Positions 52,390 to 61,923 are shown, counted from the first letter of the stretch. The stretch is 64,000 bases of DNA from Litorimonas sp947503715 (GCF_050271975.1 NZ_CP189850.1:1364001-1428000), one strand, 5' to 3'. The notes: generated from the letters alone by a model not told the origin. A program made the numbers and translations.

Positions 52390-53973
52390 ATGTTAGCTAT
52401 TTCTGATCTCGACTATGCCGTACAGGGCCGTCCGCTGTTCCGTAAGGCGACCGCCTTTATTGCGGGTGGCTGGAAGGTTGGCCTGATTGGTCGCAATGGT
52501 ACGGGTAAGTCGACACTGTTACGCCTCATCCGTGAAGAAATTGAAGAACCGACTAAGGACGCCTCCATTAAACTGAACAAAGGCGCCCGACTCGGCTGGG
52601 TCGCACAGGAAGTTGCCGCGACCGATGATACGATTATGGATGTCGTTCTCGCCGCTGATACGGAACGTGCGAAACTGATGAAAGCGTCCGAGACGGAGAC
52701 CGATCCGGACAAGCTGGGTGAAATCTATGAACGTCTGACGGATATGGATGCGTGGAATGCCGATACACGCGCCGCCATTGTGTTGGCGGGCCTCGGCTTT
52801 AAGCAAGAGGATTTCCACCGGGCGACGAAGGAGTTTTCCGGCGGCTGGCGGATGCGCGCCGCGATTGCGGGCGTCCTTGTCAGTGAACCGGATGTGCTGT
52901 TACTCGACGAGCCGACCAACTATCTCGACCTCGAAGGCGCGGCTTGGCTGGAGGGCTATATCCAGAAATATCCGCATACTGTCATTATGGTCAGCCATGA
53001 CCGCGAAATGCTCAATCGATCCGTTACGCATACTTTGGCGTTGGAACATCAGGAACTCATGTTGACACCCGGGGGCTATGACGACTGGATGACCTTGCGG
53101 GCAGCGAAAACGGCGCAACTGACAGCGCAGAAGATCAAGCAGGATAAGGAGAAAGAACATCTCCAAGCCTTCGTGGATCGCTTTAAAGCCAAAGCCTCGA
53201 AAGCCAAACAGGCCCAGTCCCGTGTGAAAATGCTGGAAAAGATGCAGGACATCGCGATTCCGATTGCGGAGCGTACAACGCCTTTTAATTTCCCTGAACC
53301 CAAGGGCAAGTTGGCGCCGCCCATGTTGCAGTTGGAAAATGCGGACTTGGGTTATGGCGAAGATGCGAAAATTCTCAGCAAAGTGACCTTGCGTCTGGAC
53401 CCGGATGACCGCGTTGCGATTGTTGGCGCAAACGGGCAGGGCAAGACGACCCTCGTCAAATCAATCGCGCAACGACTCCCGCTCATGACAGGTGATCGTA
53501 AGGCGTCGCCAAGTCTCAAGATCGGATATTTTTCGCAGGACCAGTTGGATGAATTGACCGAAGGTGAAACCGTTCTCGACCATGTCGCGAATAAGCTTCC
53601 CAAAGGAACGGCGCAGAGCCAAGCGCGGAGTAAAGCCGCGCAGATGGGTTTCTCTCACGAAAAAGTTGAGACACAGGTTGAAAAACTCTCAGGTGGAGAG
53701 AAAGTGCGTCTCCTGCTTGGCCTCATGTCTATCGACAAGCCCCATGTTCTCATTCTTGATGAGCCCACATCGCATCTGGATATTGATAGCCGTGAAGCCC
53801 TTATTTACGCATTGAACGATTTTCCAGGTGCAGTCCTATTAATCACACATGATGTTTATCTGGCAGAGGCCACAGCGGACCGACTTTGGCTGGTCAATAA
53901 CGGCAAAGCGAAACGCTATGATGGGGATTTGCGCGACTATAAGAAGCTCGTGATGCAGGCGGATCGGAGCTAA
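52390..53973 (+). CDS. ABC-F family ATPase
   Basis: This 527-aa soluble protein has two ABC cassettes and no membrane part: Walker A sites GRNGTGKST and GANGQGKTT, signatures FSGGWRMR and LSGGEKVR, Walker B LLLDEPTNYLD and LILDEPTSHLD. A linker of about 75 charged residues (KDKEKEHLQAFVDRF-type) between the cassettes is the tRNA-contacting P-site motif of ABC-F translation factors. Which paralog it is (Uup, EttA, YheS) is hard to tell; overall length is closest to the YheS-like group without the long C-terminal domain of Uup. It stands alone. Confidence 0.9.
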   Translation: MLAISDLDYAVQGRPLFRKATAFIAGGWKVGLIGRNGTGKSTLLRLIREEIEEPTKDASIKLNKGARLGWVAQEVAATDDTIMDVVLAADTERAKLMKASETETDPDKLGEIYERLTDMDAWNADTRAAIVLAGLGFKQEDFHRATKEFSGGWRMRAAIAGVLVSEPDVLLLDEPTNYLDLEGAAWLEGYIQKYPHTVIMVSHDREMLNRSVTHTLALEHQELMLTPGGYDDWMTLRAAKTAQLTAQKIKQDKEKEHLQAFVDRFKAKASKAKQAQSRVKMLEKMQDIAIPIAERTTPFNFPEPKGKLAPPMLQLENADLGYGEDAKILSKVTLRLDPDDRVAIVGANGQGKTTLVKSIAQRLPLMTGDRKASPSLKIGYFSQDQLDELTEGETVLDHVANKLPKGTAQSQARSKAAQMGFSHEKVETQVEKLSGGEKVRLLLGLMSIDKPHVLILDEPTSHLDIDSREALIYALNDFPGAVLLITHDVYLAEATADRLWLVNNGKAKRYDGDLRDYKKLVMQADRS

Positions 53974-54140
53974 TCGCGACAGCCTGTCGCAGAATTCTTA
54001 CCATCATCTAACTCAAAGATTAAACGCGTGTTAGGTTCAGTCACGGGATCGTGAGGTCGACATCTGAACGACGGTTGCAGCGCGTAGCTCTTACATGAAC
54101 CTGATCTATTGTGCTCAGGACGATAAATGAGAGTGACATT

Positions 54141-54713
54141 ATGAAAACCTTACGTATCCTCGCTGCTTCCACAATTGGTGCGGCTTCCATCGCCCTAACC
54201 GCCGCCCCAGCTTTTGCCGGTGGATCCAGCTATAAGGCTGAAAAAGCAGCTAAGCCGACCATCGTTGAAGCAGCCATGAACACAGAAGCGCTGTCCACGC
54301 TCGTCGCCGCCGTAAAAGCGGCCGATCTTGTGGAAACACTCAACAGCCCTGGACCCTTCACGGTATTCGCGCCGACAAATGATGCCTTCGCCGCATTACC
54401 AGACGGTACAGTGGAGACATTGTTGAAGCCCGAAAATAAGGCTGCGCTCACCAACATCCTGACAGCACATGTCGTTGCAGGTAAGTTGAAAGCTGCCGAT
54501 ATTGTAGCACTCGCAGAAGCCAATGGCGGTTCCGTTGATGTTCAGACAGTTGCTGGTGCAACTCTGACGGCGAAACTCTGGGACGGCAAACTCTATGTCA
54601 AAGACGAAAATGGCGGAAAAGCCTCTGTTGCCATCGCTGATGTCAAAACATCCAATGGCGTCGTTCACGTCGTGGATAAGGTTTTGCTGCCAAGTGATGA
54701 CGGCAATAGCTAG
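54141..54713 (+). CDS. Secreted fasciclin domain protein
   Basis: This 190-aa protein has a signal peptide (LAASTIGAASIALTAAPAFAG) and a single fasciclin (FAS1) domain. The conserved blocks are GPFTVFAPTNDAFAAL near residue 75 and ILTAHVVAGKL, and GVVHVVDKVLLP forms the end. FAS1 proteins act in adhesion or as surface proteins. The start is the ATG at 54141, giving a clean signal peptide. It is followed by a strong terminator and converges with the rhodanese gene. Confidence 0.93.
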   Translation: MKTLRILAASTIGAASIALTAAPAFAGGSSYKAEKAAKPTIVEAAMNTEALSTLVAAVKAADLVETLNSPGPFTVFAPTNDAFAALPDGTVETLLKPENKAALTNILTAHVVAGKLKAADIVALAEANGGSVDVQTVAGATLTAKLWDGKLYVKDENGGKASVAIADVKTSNGVVHVVDKVLLPSDDGNS

Positions 54714-54742
54714 GCCTTCTTAAGTTTAGAGTTTTAAAAACG

Positions 54743-54775
54743 GCCCGCCTTCCCATTCGGAAGGTGGGCTTTTTT
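54743..54775. terminator. Bidirectional intrinsic terminator
   Basis: The stem GCCCGCCTTCC (54743-54753) pairs with GGAAGGTGGGC (54759-54769) and is followed by TTTTTTA on the plus strand. On the minus strand the left arm is followed by TTTTTAAAA. It serves the fasciclin gene and, in reverse, the rhodanese gene whose stop codon lies at its edge. Confidence 0.88.
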
Positions 54776-55304
54776 ATTCCGGACTATACCGTGCTTTTTC
54801 TGCACGCACGACATAGCGTTTCCAGACTTCATCATAAGGATGAACCACATCCGTCTCTCCGTCGGCATCTGTGAGCACACGCCGCTCATTATGCCAGCCA
54901 AAGACGCCACTTTCTAAATTGGAAACGGAGGTCGCGCCTTTTGATTCCAATGCTGCTGTCATGCGCTCTGCGAAAATCGAAGACCGACGGCCTACCGAAC
55001 AATAGACAACGACCTGTTTATCCTGAACATCCCCGATCTGGGTCAGAAAAGCTGCCTCGGAGATGCCAGGATTAATTTGCACCGCACCGGGCAGGTGACT
55101 GACGGCAAATTCCTCCGGTTCACGAATATCTAGCAGAAGAATATTTTCACCACGAATCGTCGTCAGGTCGTCAGCTGTAACGTGGGAGACTGTCGGATAA
55201 TCTCCGACAATATCCGCATGGATGTCAGTCAGTCCCTCTTGTCCCACGGCACAGGCCGAAAGAAGGAGGGGTATCAATGGGATCAGTATAGCGCGTTGAA
55301 ACAT
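54774..55304 (-). CDS. Rhodanese-like domain lipoprotein
   Basis: This 176-aa protein has a lipoprotein signal (LIPLLLSACAV) and a rhodanese domain with LLLDIREPEEFAVSHLPGAVQI and the active-site cysteine loop VVVYCSVGRRSS. That loop is the classic CSxGxRS, so sulfur transfer is possible. An outer location for a rhodanese is uncommon but known among lipoprotein rhodaneses. Its stop codon lies within the bidirectional terminator. It follows the MscS genes on the same strand, about 60 bp downstream. Confidence 0.88.
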   Translation of the reverse strand: MFQRAILIPLIPLLLSACAVGQEGLTDIHADIVGDYPTVSHVTADDLTTIRGENILLLDIREPEEFAVSHLPGAVQINPGISEAAFLTQIGDVQDKQVVVYCSVGRRSSIFAERMTAALESKGATSVSNLESGVFGWHNERRVLTDADGETDVVHPYDEVWKRYVVRAEKARYSPE

Positions 55305-55363
55305 GTGTACCGTTTAAACTTGATCGTAACGTCGCGCATTGCACATCGGCGTGACCACTAAGC

Positions 55364-56230
55364 CTAGCCTGACAGCTCAACACTGTGCGGATAGGGGATT
55401 GTGATACCATCTTTGTCAAAGGCCTCTTTAATGGATTTATTCAGATCAAACATGACGTCCCAATAATGTTCGGCTTTGCACCAGACGCGGCTTTGAATAT
55501 CGACGGAGCTTTCATTTAGCATTACAACTTTCGCCCAAGGCGCATCCGGTTCGCTCAGGACGTGTGGGTGGGCTGCGGCGACATCTTTGATAATGGCAAT
55601 CGCTTTATCAATATCGTCATCATAATGGATGCCATAATCCACATCGACGCGACGGACGCCCATGGATGTGAAGTTCTTGATCGTCCCGCCCCAGGCTTCG
55701 CCATTTGCAATGATGACTTCAACATTATCAATTGTGGCAAGTTGGGTTGTGAAAATATTGATGTCTGACACGACGCCCTGTTCACCCGCGACATCCACGA
55801 AATCGCCAAGCTTATAAGGCCGAAAGAGCATCAGCATCACACCCGCCGCTACATTGCCGAGTGTTCCTTGTAACGCCAAACCAATAGCCAGAGTCGCGGC
55901 GCCCAACATGGCGACCAGAGAGGCCGTTTCAACGCCGATGCGCTGCACCGCTGCGATGACAACAAAAGCTGTCACGATATAGCGGATGATGGAGGCGAAG
56001 AAATTGCCGAGCGTATCGTCGATACGGCCATTTTTCGCAATCAGCTTTCGAACCCACGTTCCAATGGCTTTCGCGATCTTCAGTCCGATCCAAAGGATGA
56101 GAAGGGCAAAGATGAAGTTCAGAACGGCGGGCTGGATGCCCTGCCAGAGTTCCAGCAGATTGTCGGGTGAGAAAAAACCGACCGTCTCCGCAATCGCGTC
56201 TCCGGTGCCTTCAATGATGTCGTTTTCCAT
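55364..56230 (-). CDS. Small-conductance mechanosensitive channel (MscS family)
   Basis: This 288-aa channel protects against osmotic lysis. Three membrane helices come first, the last (pore-lining) with the pattern LVAMLGAATLAIGLALQGTLGNVAAGVMLMLFRP. A beta domain follows (YKLGDFVDVAGEQGVVSDINIF), then a C-terminal alpha/beta part that ends PYPHSVELS. It has a close neighbour of the same family 12 bp upstream, so the two may form hetero- or homomeric channels. Confidence 0.92.
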   Translation of the reverse strand: MENDIIEGTGDAIAETVGFFSPDNLLELWQGIQPAVLNFIFALLILWIGLKIAKAIGTWVRKLIAKNGRIDDTLGNFFASIIRYIVTAFVVIAAVQRIGVETASLVAMLGAATLAIGLALQGTLGNVAAGVMLMLFRPYKLGDFVDVAGEQGVVSDINIFTTQLATIDNVEVIIANGEAWGGTIKNFTSMGVRRVDVDYGIHYDDDIDKAIAIIKDVAAAHPHVLSEPDAPWAKVVMLNESSVDIQSRVWCKAEHYWDVMFDLNKSIKEAFDKDGITIPYPHSVELSG

Positions 56231-56242
56231 GGACGCTCTCTT

Positions 56243-57070
56243 CTAACTCGTTGTGGGTGTAGGGTTGCCTAAATCTTTGCGTATTTTCACGATATGAGGA
56301 TAGGGAATACCAATCCCTGCACTATCAAACGCGGTTTTCATCGGCTGGGAAATTGACACTTTTAAACTTCGCAGGTCGTCATAGTCACACCAAGCACGAA
56401 GTTGAATATCGACGGAACTGTCATTTAGCTTCACGACTTTGGCCCAGGGTGCAGGCTCGGCATGGATGCGCGGGTCAGATTTGGCTACGGATAAAATCGT
56501 CTCTATCGCGAGGTCAAGATCGGCGTCATAACTCACCCCGAAATCCATATCGAGACGTCGCTGGCCGAGGGCGTTATGGTTGCGAATAATGCCGCCCCAG
56601 ATATTTCCATTTCCAAGGATGATCTCAACATTATCCCGCGTCTTGAGGCGTGTGCTGGAAAGTGTGATTCCTAGAACGACACCTTTGACGCCGTTTACCT
56701 CAATCTCGTCCCCGACTTTAAATGGCCGGAACAGGTTGAGCATGATCCCCGCCGCGAGATTTCCAAGGGGATATTGAAGAACGAAAGCGGCCGCTGCGCT
56801 AAGACCTAAAATCATGCCAGCCATGGAGGATGTATCAATACCGATAATGGTCAGTGCCGCAATCGCGGTGACAGCCATCAGGAAGTAGCGGCAAAGGCTC
56901 GCTAGGAAACGTGACACGGACGGGTCGGATGTAGGCGCTTTATTTAGGTTCGCTTCAATCAATGAGGCGATTTTTTCGGAGAGCTTGAGACCAACATATA
57001 CGATGATAAGCGCTGCCAGCACGGGTAGCGCATATGTCGTGACGACAGAGAGAATCGTTTCTAAGTCCAT
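56243..57070 (-). CDS. Small-conductance mechanosensitive channel (MscS family), tandem paralog
   Basis: This 275-aa protein belongs to the same family as its downstream neighbour: pore helix AGMILGLSAAAAFVLQYPLGNLAAGIMLNLFRP, then FKVGDEIEVNGVKGVVLGI and the end GIGIPYPHIVKI. The pore pattern QYPLGN instead of QGTLGN distinguishes it. Expression is probably as a two-gene operon, from its start at 57070. The upstream 170 bp to the divergent acyltransferase gene show no other gene. Confidence 0.92.
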   Translation of the reverse strand: MDLETILSVVTTYALPVLAALIIVYVGLKLSEKIASLIEANLNKAPTSDPSVSRFLASLCRYFLMAVTAIAALTIIGIDTSSMAGMILGLSAAAAFVLQYPLGNLAAGIMLNLFRPFKVGDEIEVNGVKGVVLGITLSSTRLKTRDNVEIILGNGNIWGGIIRNHNALGQRRLDMDFGVSYDADLDLAIETILSVAKSDPRIHAEPAPWAKVVKLNDSSVDIQLRAWCDYDDLRSLKVSISQPMKTAFDSAGIGIPYPHIVKIRKDLGNPTPTTS

Positions 57071-57242
57071 AAATTAATGTCCTTTTCGCTATAAGTTGTA
57101 GCAAAGCGCGCGTCAGCGTCAATCCGTAGCACTCGGTTTATGACTGGTATTATCTTTATTTATATCTCTTATGCAGCGGGTTGCAGGCCGGTTCAGGTCT
57201 GGTAAGCGCGTTAAAAGATGATCGAGCTGGAAATTCGAGGCG

Positions 57243-59084
57243 ATGAAATCGACCATATATGAATTGATCAAACCTCTAGAAGGCTATCGTGCCTTGGCCA
57301 TTTTGGCTGTTCTAATTTTTCATCTTGATCGCAATTTTCTTCCCGGCGGATTTTTAGGGGTAGACCTCTTCTTTGTCATCTCCGGCTTCATTATCACCAA
57401 GGGCCTAATGACGCGAAAGGCGCAAGGTCGGCTCAAGCTTTCAGCATTTTATTTGAGGCGAATTCGGCGTCTCTTTCCCGCCTTGCTCGTGACGGTCACA
57501 GTGACGCTTATCGCGTCTTGGTTTATCTTAGTCCCGGAAGAGTTTGCAGCGACGGGGAAGTCCGCTCTATTTAGTCTTGCCTCTCTGGCCAATATCAGTT
57601 TTTGGCTGGAATCCGGCTACTTCGCGGCTGACGCTGAAACGAAGCCGCTTTTGCATATGTGGTCCCTTTCGGTTGAAGAGCAGTTTTATCTGTTCTGGCC
57701 GTTGGTCTTCGCCGTGTTCGGGCCTAAACGCTGGAAGGTCTGGACTTTTGTTCTCCTAATTCTTTCTTTTGGCGCGACGGTATGGTTCGCGCGTATGTCG
57801 CCTGAAACAGGTTTTTTCTGGTTTCCTTTTCGCATTTACGAATTCATGGGCGGAGCAATTTTATCAATTCTTGGGCTCCGCCTTAAGAATAATCTGCACG
57901 CAACAGTGGCGCTCCTCGCAGGCTCTGCTTTGTTTCTCTATGCCTGTTTCACTTTTGACGCCGTCAGCAATCTTGCTCTGACGGGCGGCGTTACAGTTAT
58001 CGCGTCAATGCTCCTTCTCTTATCCATGGACTCAAAATTGGCGGAGACCGTTTTTGGCAATCCCATTGCCATCTGGATTGGCCAGCGCAGCTACTCTATT
58101 TATCTCGTCCATTGGCCGCTTATTGTTTTATATGTGAGCGCATATGGGGGTTTAAATTTCGTGGAAATGATTAGCCTTGGTCTGATCTCTTTCCTATTGG
58201 GGGCGGCTTTAAAATGGCTCATCGAAGATCCGTTTCGACAGGCCTCACATCCTCGTTCTCTATCCCCCTCAAAAGCCTTTGGTGCACTTATTCCTGTGAC
58301 GGCTGCTTCGGGTTTTCTAGCGGCAATGATTTGGATAAATCAGGGTTTTCCGCCAGAACGTGAAACGCAATTGAAGGATTATCTTGTGGAAGATAATCGC
58401 TATCAATCTTTGATGCGTCAGGGAACGTGCTTCCTGTCCACAAATGACCGTTTCTTCGATATGCCTGAAACCTGCTATAAGACGGTTTCTGGGAAACAGA
58501 ATATGCTCCTTTTGGGGAGTTCCGTTGCGGCGGATTTACGTTATGGCTTGGAGCTCTCCTTTCCAAATTGGCATATTTCGCAGATCACAGCGGCGCGCTG
58601 TAATCCATTTCCGGGTGCCAGTCGTTCTGACACGTGCGAGTCGGTCCGGAATTTCGTCTTCGAAGAGGTGCTTGACAATCAAGAATATGATCTGGTCATA
58701 CTCACTTGGTCCCATCTTAAGAATGCGGCTCAAGTGAAGACGATTGATGACTATATGACACAGCGAGGCATAGATTACGTGCTGATCGGCTCCCGTCCCG
58801 TTTTCGATCAATCGCCCCGACAGATCATTGCCAGACATGCCAGTCTTGACGGTTTGGATGCGGAAATGCAGTCGCATGTCTTACGCCAGAAGGATAAACT
58901 GCCGCGCAATCCTCAGCGTCACTACTTCTCCTCTATCGACGCCATGTGCCCGTCATCTGACACTTGCATCTGGCAGATTGACGGAACTCTGGCCTACCGT
59001 GATCCGCTCCATCTTTCGCCAACAGGGTCAGAATATCTCTCGGCTGAATTTGCGAAATGGTATGCGGAACGGCCGTCTGATTAA
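57243..59084 (+). CDS. Acyltransferase family 3 with C-terminal SGNH-type domain
   Basis: This 613-aa protein has an N-terminal integral-membrane acyltransferase-3 domain of about ten helices (EGYRALAILAVLIFHLDRNFLPGGFLGVDLFFVISGFII, then LLHMWSLSVEEQFYLFWPL). The periplasmic C-terminal SGNH-hydrolase-like domain starts at about residue 400 (LLLGSSVAADLRYGLEL), with a putative D-x-x-H pair in YRDPLHLSPTGSEYL. Proteins with this layout (OafA type) O-acetylate surface polysaccharides. The GDSH block usually found is here GSSV, so the nucleophile serine placement is uncertain. Its stop abuts the uvrB stop: TAA-TTA with no bases between. Confidence 0.9.
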   Translation: MKSTIYELIKPLEGYRALAILAVLIFHLDRNFLPGGFLGVDLFFVISGFIITKGLMTRKAQGRLKLSAFYLRRIRRLFPALLVTVTVTLIASWFILVPEEFAATGKSALFSLASLANISFWLESGYFAADAETKPLLHMWSLSVEEQFYLFWPLVFAVFGPKRWKVWTFVLLILSFGATVWFARMSPETGFFWFPFRIYEFMGGAILSILGLRLKNNLHATVALLAGSALFLYACFTFDAVSNLALTGGVTVIASMLLLLSMDSKLAETVFGNPIAIWIGQRSYSIYLVHWPLIVLYVSAYGGLNFVEMISLGLISFLLGAALKWLIEDPFRQASHPRSLSPSKAFGALIPVTAASGFLAAMIWINQGFPPERETQLKDYLVEDNRYQSLMRQGTCFLSTNDRFFDMPETCYKTVSGKQNMLLLGSSVAADLRYGLELSFPNWHISQITAARCNPFPGASRSDTCESVRNFVFEEVLDNQEYDLVILTWSHLKNAAQVKTIDDYMTQRGIDYVLIGSRPVFDQSPRQIIARHASLDGLDAEMQSHVLRQKDKLPRNPQRHYFSSIDAMCPSSDTCIWQIDGTLAYRDPLHLSPTGSEYLSAEFAKWYAERPSD

Positions 59085-61250
59085 TTAGCCTTCCGCCGCG
59101 GCAGCCTCCGTCTTCAACTTGTTCATCTCATCCCGCAAACGCGCCGCTTCTTCAAATTCCAGATTCTCCGCTGCCTCGAACATGCGCTTCTCCAAATTCG
59201 CCATGGCCGCTTGCATATTGCCGCCCATAAACGGTTCTGACCCTTCGGCCATTTCGAGAATTTTACGCTGCGCCTTGCCGCTTTTGCCGACCCGTTTCTT
59301 GCCGGATGGGGTGTAGCTATTGGCTTCATCTTTGATTTTCTGGCTGGCTTCCGAGTCGCCGACCATATCCGCGACACCGCGCAAGACGGTTTGCGGCGTA
59401 ATGCCGTGTTCGAGATTATGCGCGATCTGTCTCTCACGGCGGCGTTCCGTTTCGTCCATAGCGCGCTTCATCGATCCTGTGACCTTGTCGGCATAGAGGA
59501 CGACATTGGCTTCACTGTTCCGCGCGGCGCGGCCAATTGTTTGGACCAGCGCGGTTTCGCTGCGGAGGAAGCCTTCTTTATCCGCATCCAAAATTCCGAC
59601 AAAGGCACATTCCGGAATGTCCAAACCCTCGCGGAGCAGGTTAATCCCGATGAGGACATCGAACACGCCGAGGCGCAGATCGCGAATGATCTCAATCCGT
59701 TCCAACGTATCGACATCACTGTGCATGTAGCGGACTTTGATGCCTTGATCGGACATATATTCCGTCAGGTCTTCGGCCATCTTTTTCGTAAGTGTCGTAA
59801 TGAGAGAGCGGAAGCCTTTCGCCGCGACTTTCTGCACTTCGTCCACGACGTCATCGACCTGGTTATGCGTTTTGCCGGATACAGGTCGGATTTCGACGGG
59901 CGGGTCAAGCAGGCCTGTCGGACGGATGACCTGTTCGACGAAGACACCGCCCGTGCGTTCCATTTCCCAATCGGCGGGCGTGGCGGAAACATGCACGGTC
60001 TGGGGCCGCATCGCGTCCCATTCCTCGAATTTTAGCGGGCGGTTATCAATGCAGGAGGGCAGGCGGAATCCGTGATCGGCGAGGGTAGATTTGCGGTTAA
60101 AGTCACCCCGGCTCATGCCGCCAATTTGCGGCACGGAAACGTGGCTCTCATCCATGAAGAGCAACGCATTTTCCGGCAGATATTCGAACAATGTGGGTGG
60201 CGGTTCACCCGGCGCGCGTCCCGTCAGGTAGCGGGAATAGTTCTCAATGCCGTTACAGAACCCCGACGCGGCCATCATTTCCAAATCGAATTCGGTCCGC
60301 TGGGAGAGGCGCTGCGCTTCCAGCAATTTGCCTTCACTCTCAAATAATTTCAGCGTTTCATTTAATTCGTGTTTAATGCCCTTCATCGCGGATTGCACGG
60401 TCGGACGCGGGGTCACGTAATGCGAATTGGCATAGACGCGGACGCTTTCCTTTTCCGCATTTGATCGCCCCGTCAGTGGGTCGAATTCCGTGATGCTCTC
60501 GATCTCCTCACCGAAAAATTCGAACCGCCACGCCGTGTCGTCATAATGGGCGGGGAAGAGTTCGACCGTGTCGCCGCGCACACGGAAAGAGCCGCGCTGA
60601 AAGGCGAGATCATTACGCGTATATTGCAATTGCACGAGCTGCGCCATGAGCGTGCGCGGATCAATCTCCTGCCCCCGTTTCAGATCAATCGTCATTTCGG
60701 TATAAGTCTCGACCGACCCGATACCGTAAATGCAGGAGACCGAGGCGACGATAATACAATCATCGCGTTCCAGAATGGCCCGCGTCGCGGCATGGCGCAT
60801 CCGGTCGATCTGCTCATTCACGCTACTGTCTTTTTCGATGAACGTATCCGTGCGTGGGACGTAGGCTTCGGGTTGATAATAATCGTAATAGGACACGAAA
60901 TATTCGACAGCATTGTCGGGGAAGAAGCTCTTGAATTCGGAATAAAGCTGCGCGGCGAGCGTCTTGTTCGGCGCCATGATCAGGGCGGGGCGCTGGGTCT
61001 GTTCAATGACTTTCGCCATGGTGAAGGTCTTGCCCGAGCCTGTCACGCCGAGCAGGACCTGATCGCGTTCAATCGAATTCACCCCCGCGACAAGTTCCGG
61101 GATGGCCTTCACCTGATCGCCTTTGGGTTCAAACTCGCTGACGAGTTTGAATGTTTTGCCGCCCTCAATTTTCTCAGGACGCGCGGGACGATGCGGCTGC
61201 CACATGGACATATTTGTATCGGCGACGGGTTTAACGGTGGGGGCTGGCAT
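59085..61250 (-). CDS. uvrB: Excinuclease ABC subunit B
   Basis: UvrB is the damage-verifying helicase-like subunit of nucleotide excision repair. The 721-aa protein has Walker A VTGSGKT, the beta-hairpin region YYDYYQPEAYVP, DESHVSVPQ, the C-terminal helicase motif VQTIGRAARN, and a UVR domain at the very end (EEAARLRDEMNKLK) for UvrC contact. The ATG at 61250 gives the usual start; the frame runs 30 codons upstream. It has a rather long low-complexity lead-in (APTVKPVADTNMSMWQPHRP). Nothing in the upstream DNA was recognised as a LexA box. Confidence 0.96.
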   Translation of the reverse strand: MPAPTVKPVADTNMSMWQPHRPARPEKIEGGKTFKLVSEFEPKGDQVKAIPELVAGVNSIERDQVLLGVTGSGKTFTMAKVIEQTQRPALIMAPNKTLAAQLYSEFKSFFPDNAVEYFVSYYDYYQPEAYVPRTDTFIEKDSSVNEQIDRMRHAATRAILERDDCIIVASVSCIYGIGSVETYTEMTIDLKRGQEIDPRTLMAQLVQLQYTRNDLAFQRGSFRVRGDTVELFPAHYDDTAWRFEFFGEEIESITEFDPLTGRSNAEKESVRVYANSHYVTPRPTVQSAMKGIKHELNETLKLFESEGKLLEAQRLSQRTEFDLEMMAASGFCNGIENYSRYLTGRAPGEPPPTLFEYLPENALLFMDESHVSVPQIGGMSRGDFNRKSTLADHGFRLPSCIDNRPLKFEEWDAMRPQTVHVSATPADWEMERTGGVFVEQVIRPTGLLDPPVEIRPVSGKTHNQVDDVVDEVQKVAAKGFRSLITTLTKKMAEDLTEYMSDQGIKVRYMHSDVDTLERIEIIRDLRLGVFDVLIGINLLREGLDIPECAFVGILDADKEGFLRSETALVQTIGRAARNSEANVVLYADKVTGSMKRAMDETERRRERQIAHNLEHGITPQTVLRGVADMVGDSEASQKIKDEANSYTPSGKKRVGKSGKAQRKILEMAEGSEPFMGGNMQAAMANLEKRMFEAAENLEFEEAARLRDEMNKLKTEAAAAEG

Positions 61251-61333
61251 GGCTCCAATATAGGGAGGATGAGAGAGTCGGCAAGGCAGTAGACATGCGT
61301 CATTGGTGACCGACGATCTGGCGTACGGCTGGG

Positions 61334-61652
61334 TACTCAAATGAGTAGCGGGACAGCCCGCAGGGTCAGCACTCGCGACGGAGTACCGAAAGTTTAGTTT
61401 TGTTTTACGCGGGTATGACCCTGCGGCGGTGGTTTGTATAACGACGGCCCGTATTATGCCCCCGGAGTCAGTGCCTGACCAAACGAATTGTGTTGTAAAT
61501 ACAATACGTAAGGCCCGACCTGCCGGTCGGCTCTCGAACAGTGATAGGCCCGGCCCGCGCGTAACGCCCGTATTTGATCCTGTGGATCAAATGCAGTGTA
61601 GCGCTGAACCGCTTTGCGGTTCAGTTCCTCGTCAATCAATAATAATTGATTG
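61334..61652. repeat. Array of tandem hairpins in an intergenic region
   Basis: At least eight inverted repeats lie end to end: TACTCA/TGAGTA 61334-61347; GCGGG/CCCGC 61348-61361; CAGGGTCA (61361-61368) with TGACCCTG (61416-61423); GTCAG/CTGAC 61467-61479; a 7-bp stem with a wobble at 61490-61507; CCGACC/GGTCGG 61515-61530; ATTTGATCC/GGATCAAAT 61572-61592; CTGAACCGC/GCGGTTCAG 61604-61624; CAATCAAT/ATTGATTG 61633-61652. Stems are 5-9 bp with loops of 2-4 nt, except the third. No open reading frame covers the region convincingly and the stem sequences differ from one another. I do not recognise an RNA family. It may be an RNA, a protein-binding array or remnant repeats. Confidence 0.7.
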
Positions 61653-61808
61653 TCTTCGTCACCCCACCGTCTTCCGGATCAGAAAGTAACGTCTCACCTG
61701 TCCCATATCCGAAAGAGCAAGAGTAAATATGACACAGGTTGGATAAGTGAGGATCATTCTTTTTATAAATAGGGATTGGCAACTAAAATTTGCGCCATAA
61801 AACCTAAT

Positions 61809-61846
61809 GTCATCCCGCACGCAACGCAGTGGAGATGCGGGACCTA
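61809..61846 (+). repeat. Palindromic intergenic repeat, copy 1
   Basis: The unit begins TGTCATCCCGCAC and ends GAGATGCGGGACCT, so TCCCGCA pairs with TGCGGGA. It resembles the short interspersed palindromic repeats with TGTCATCCCG starts found in many alphaproteobacterial genomes. A second, inverted copy lies 36 bp downstream. Confidence 0.55.
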
Positions 61847-61882
61847 TCGCCTATAAACCCAAGCTAACGTTCTGTAATCGTT

Positions 61883-61923
61883 AGGCCCCGCATCTGCGCC
61901 CATTGGGCTGGTGCGAGGTGACA
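61883..61923 (-). repeat. Palindromic intergenic repeat, copy 2 (inverted)
   Basis: On the minus strand it begins TGTCACCTCGCAC and ends CAGATGCGGGGCCT, an imperfect match to copy 1 in the opposite orientation. Together the two copies could form a larger stem. Confidence 0.5.

Noticed and set aside
59391..60035. 214-aa open frame (and a 248-aa one at 60546-61292) opposite uvrB
   Set aside because: Antisense shadows of a highly conserved gene; no family resemblance.
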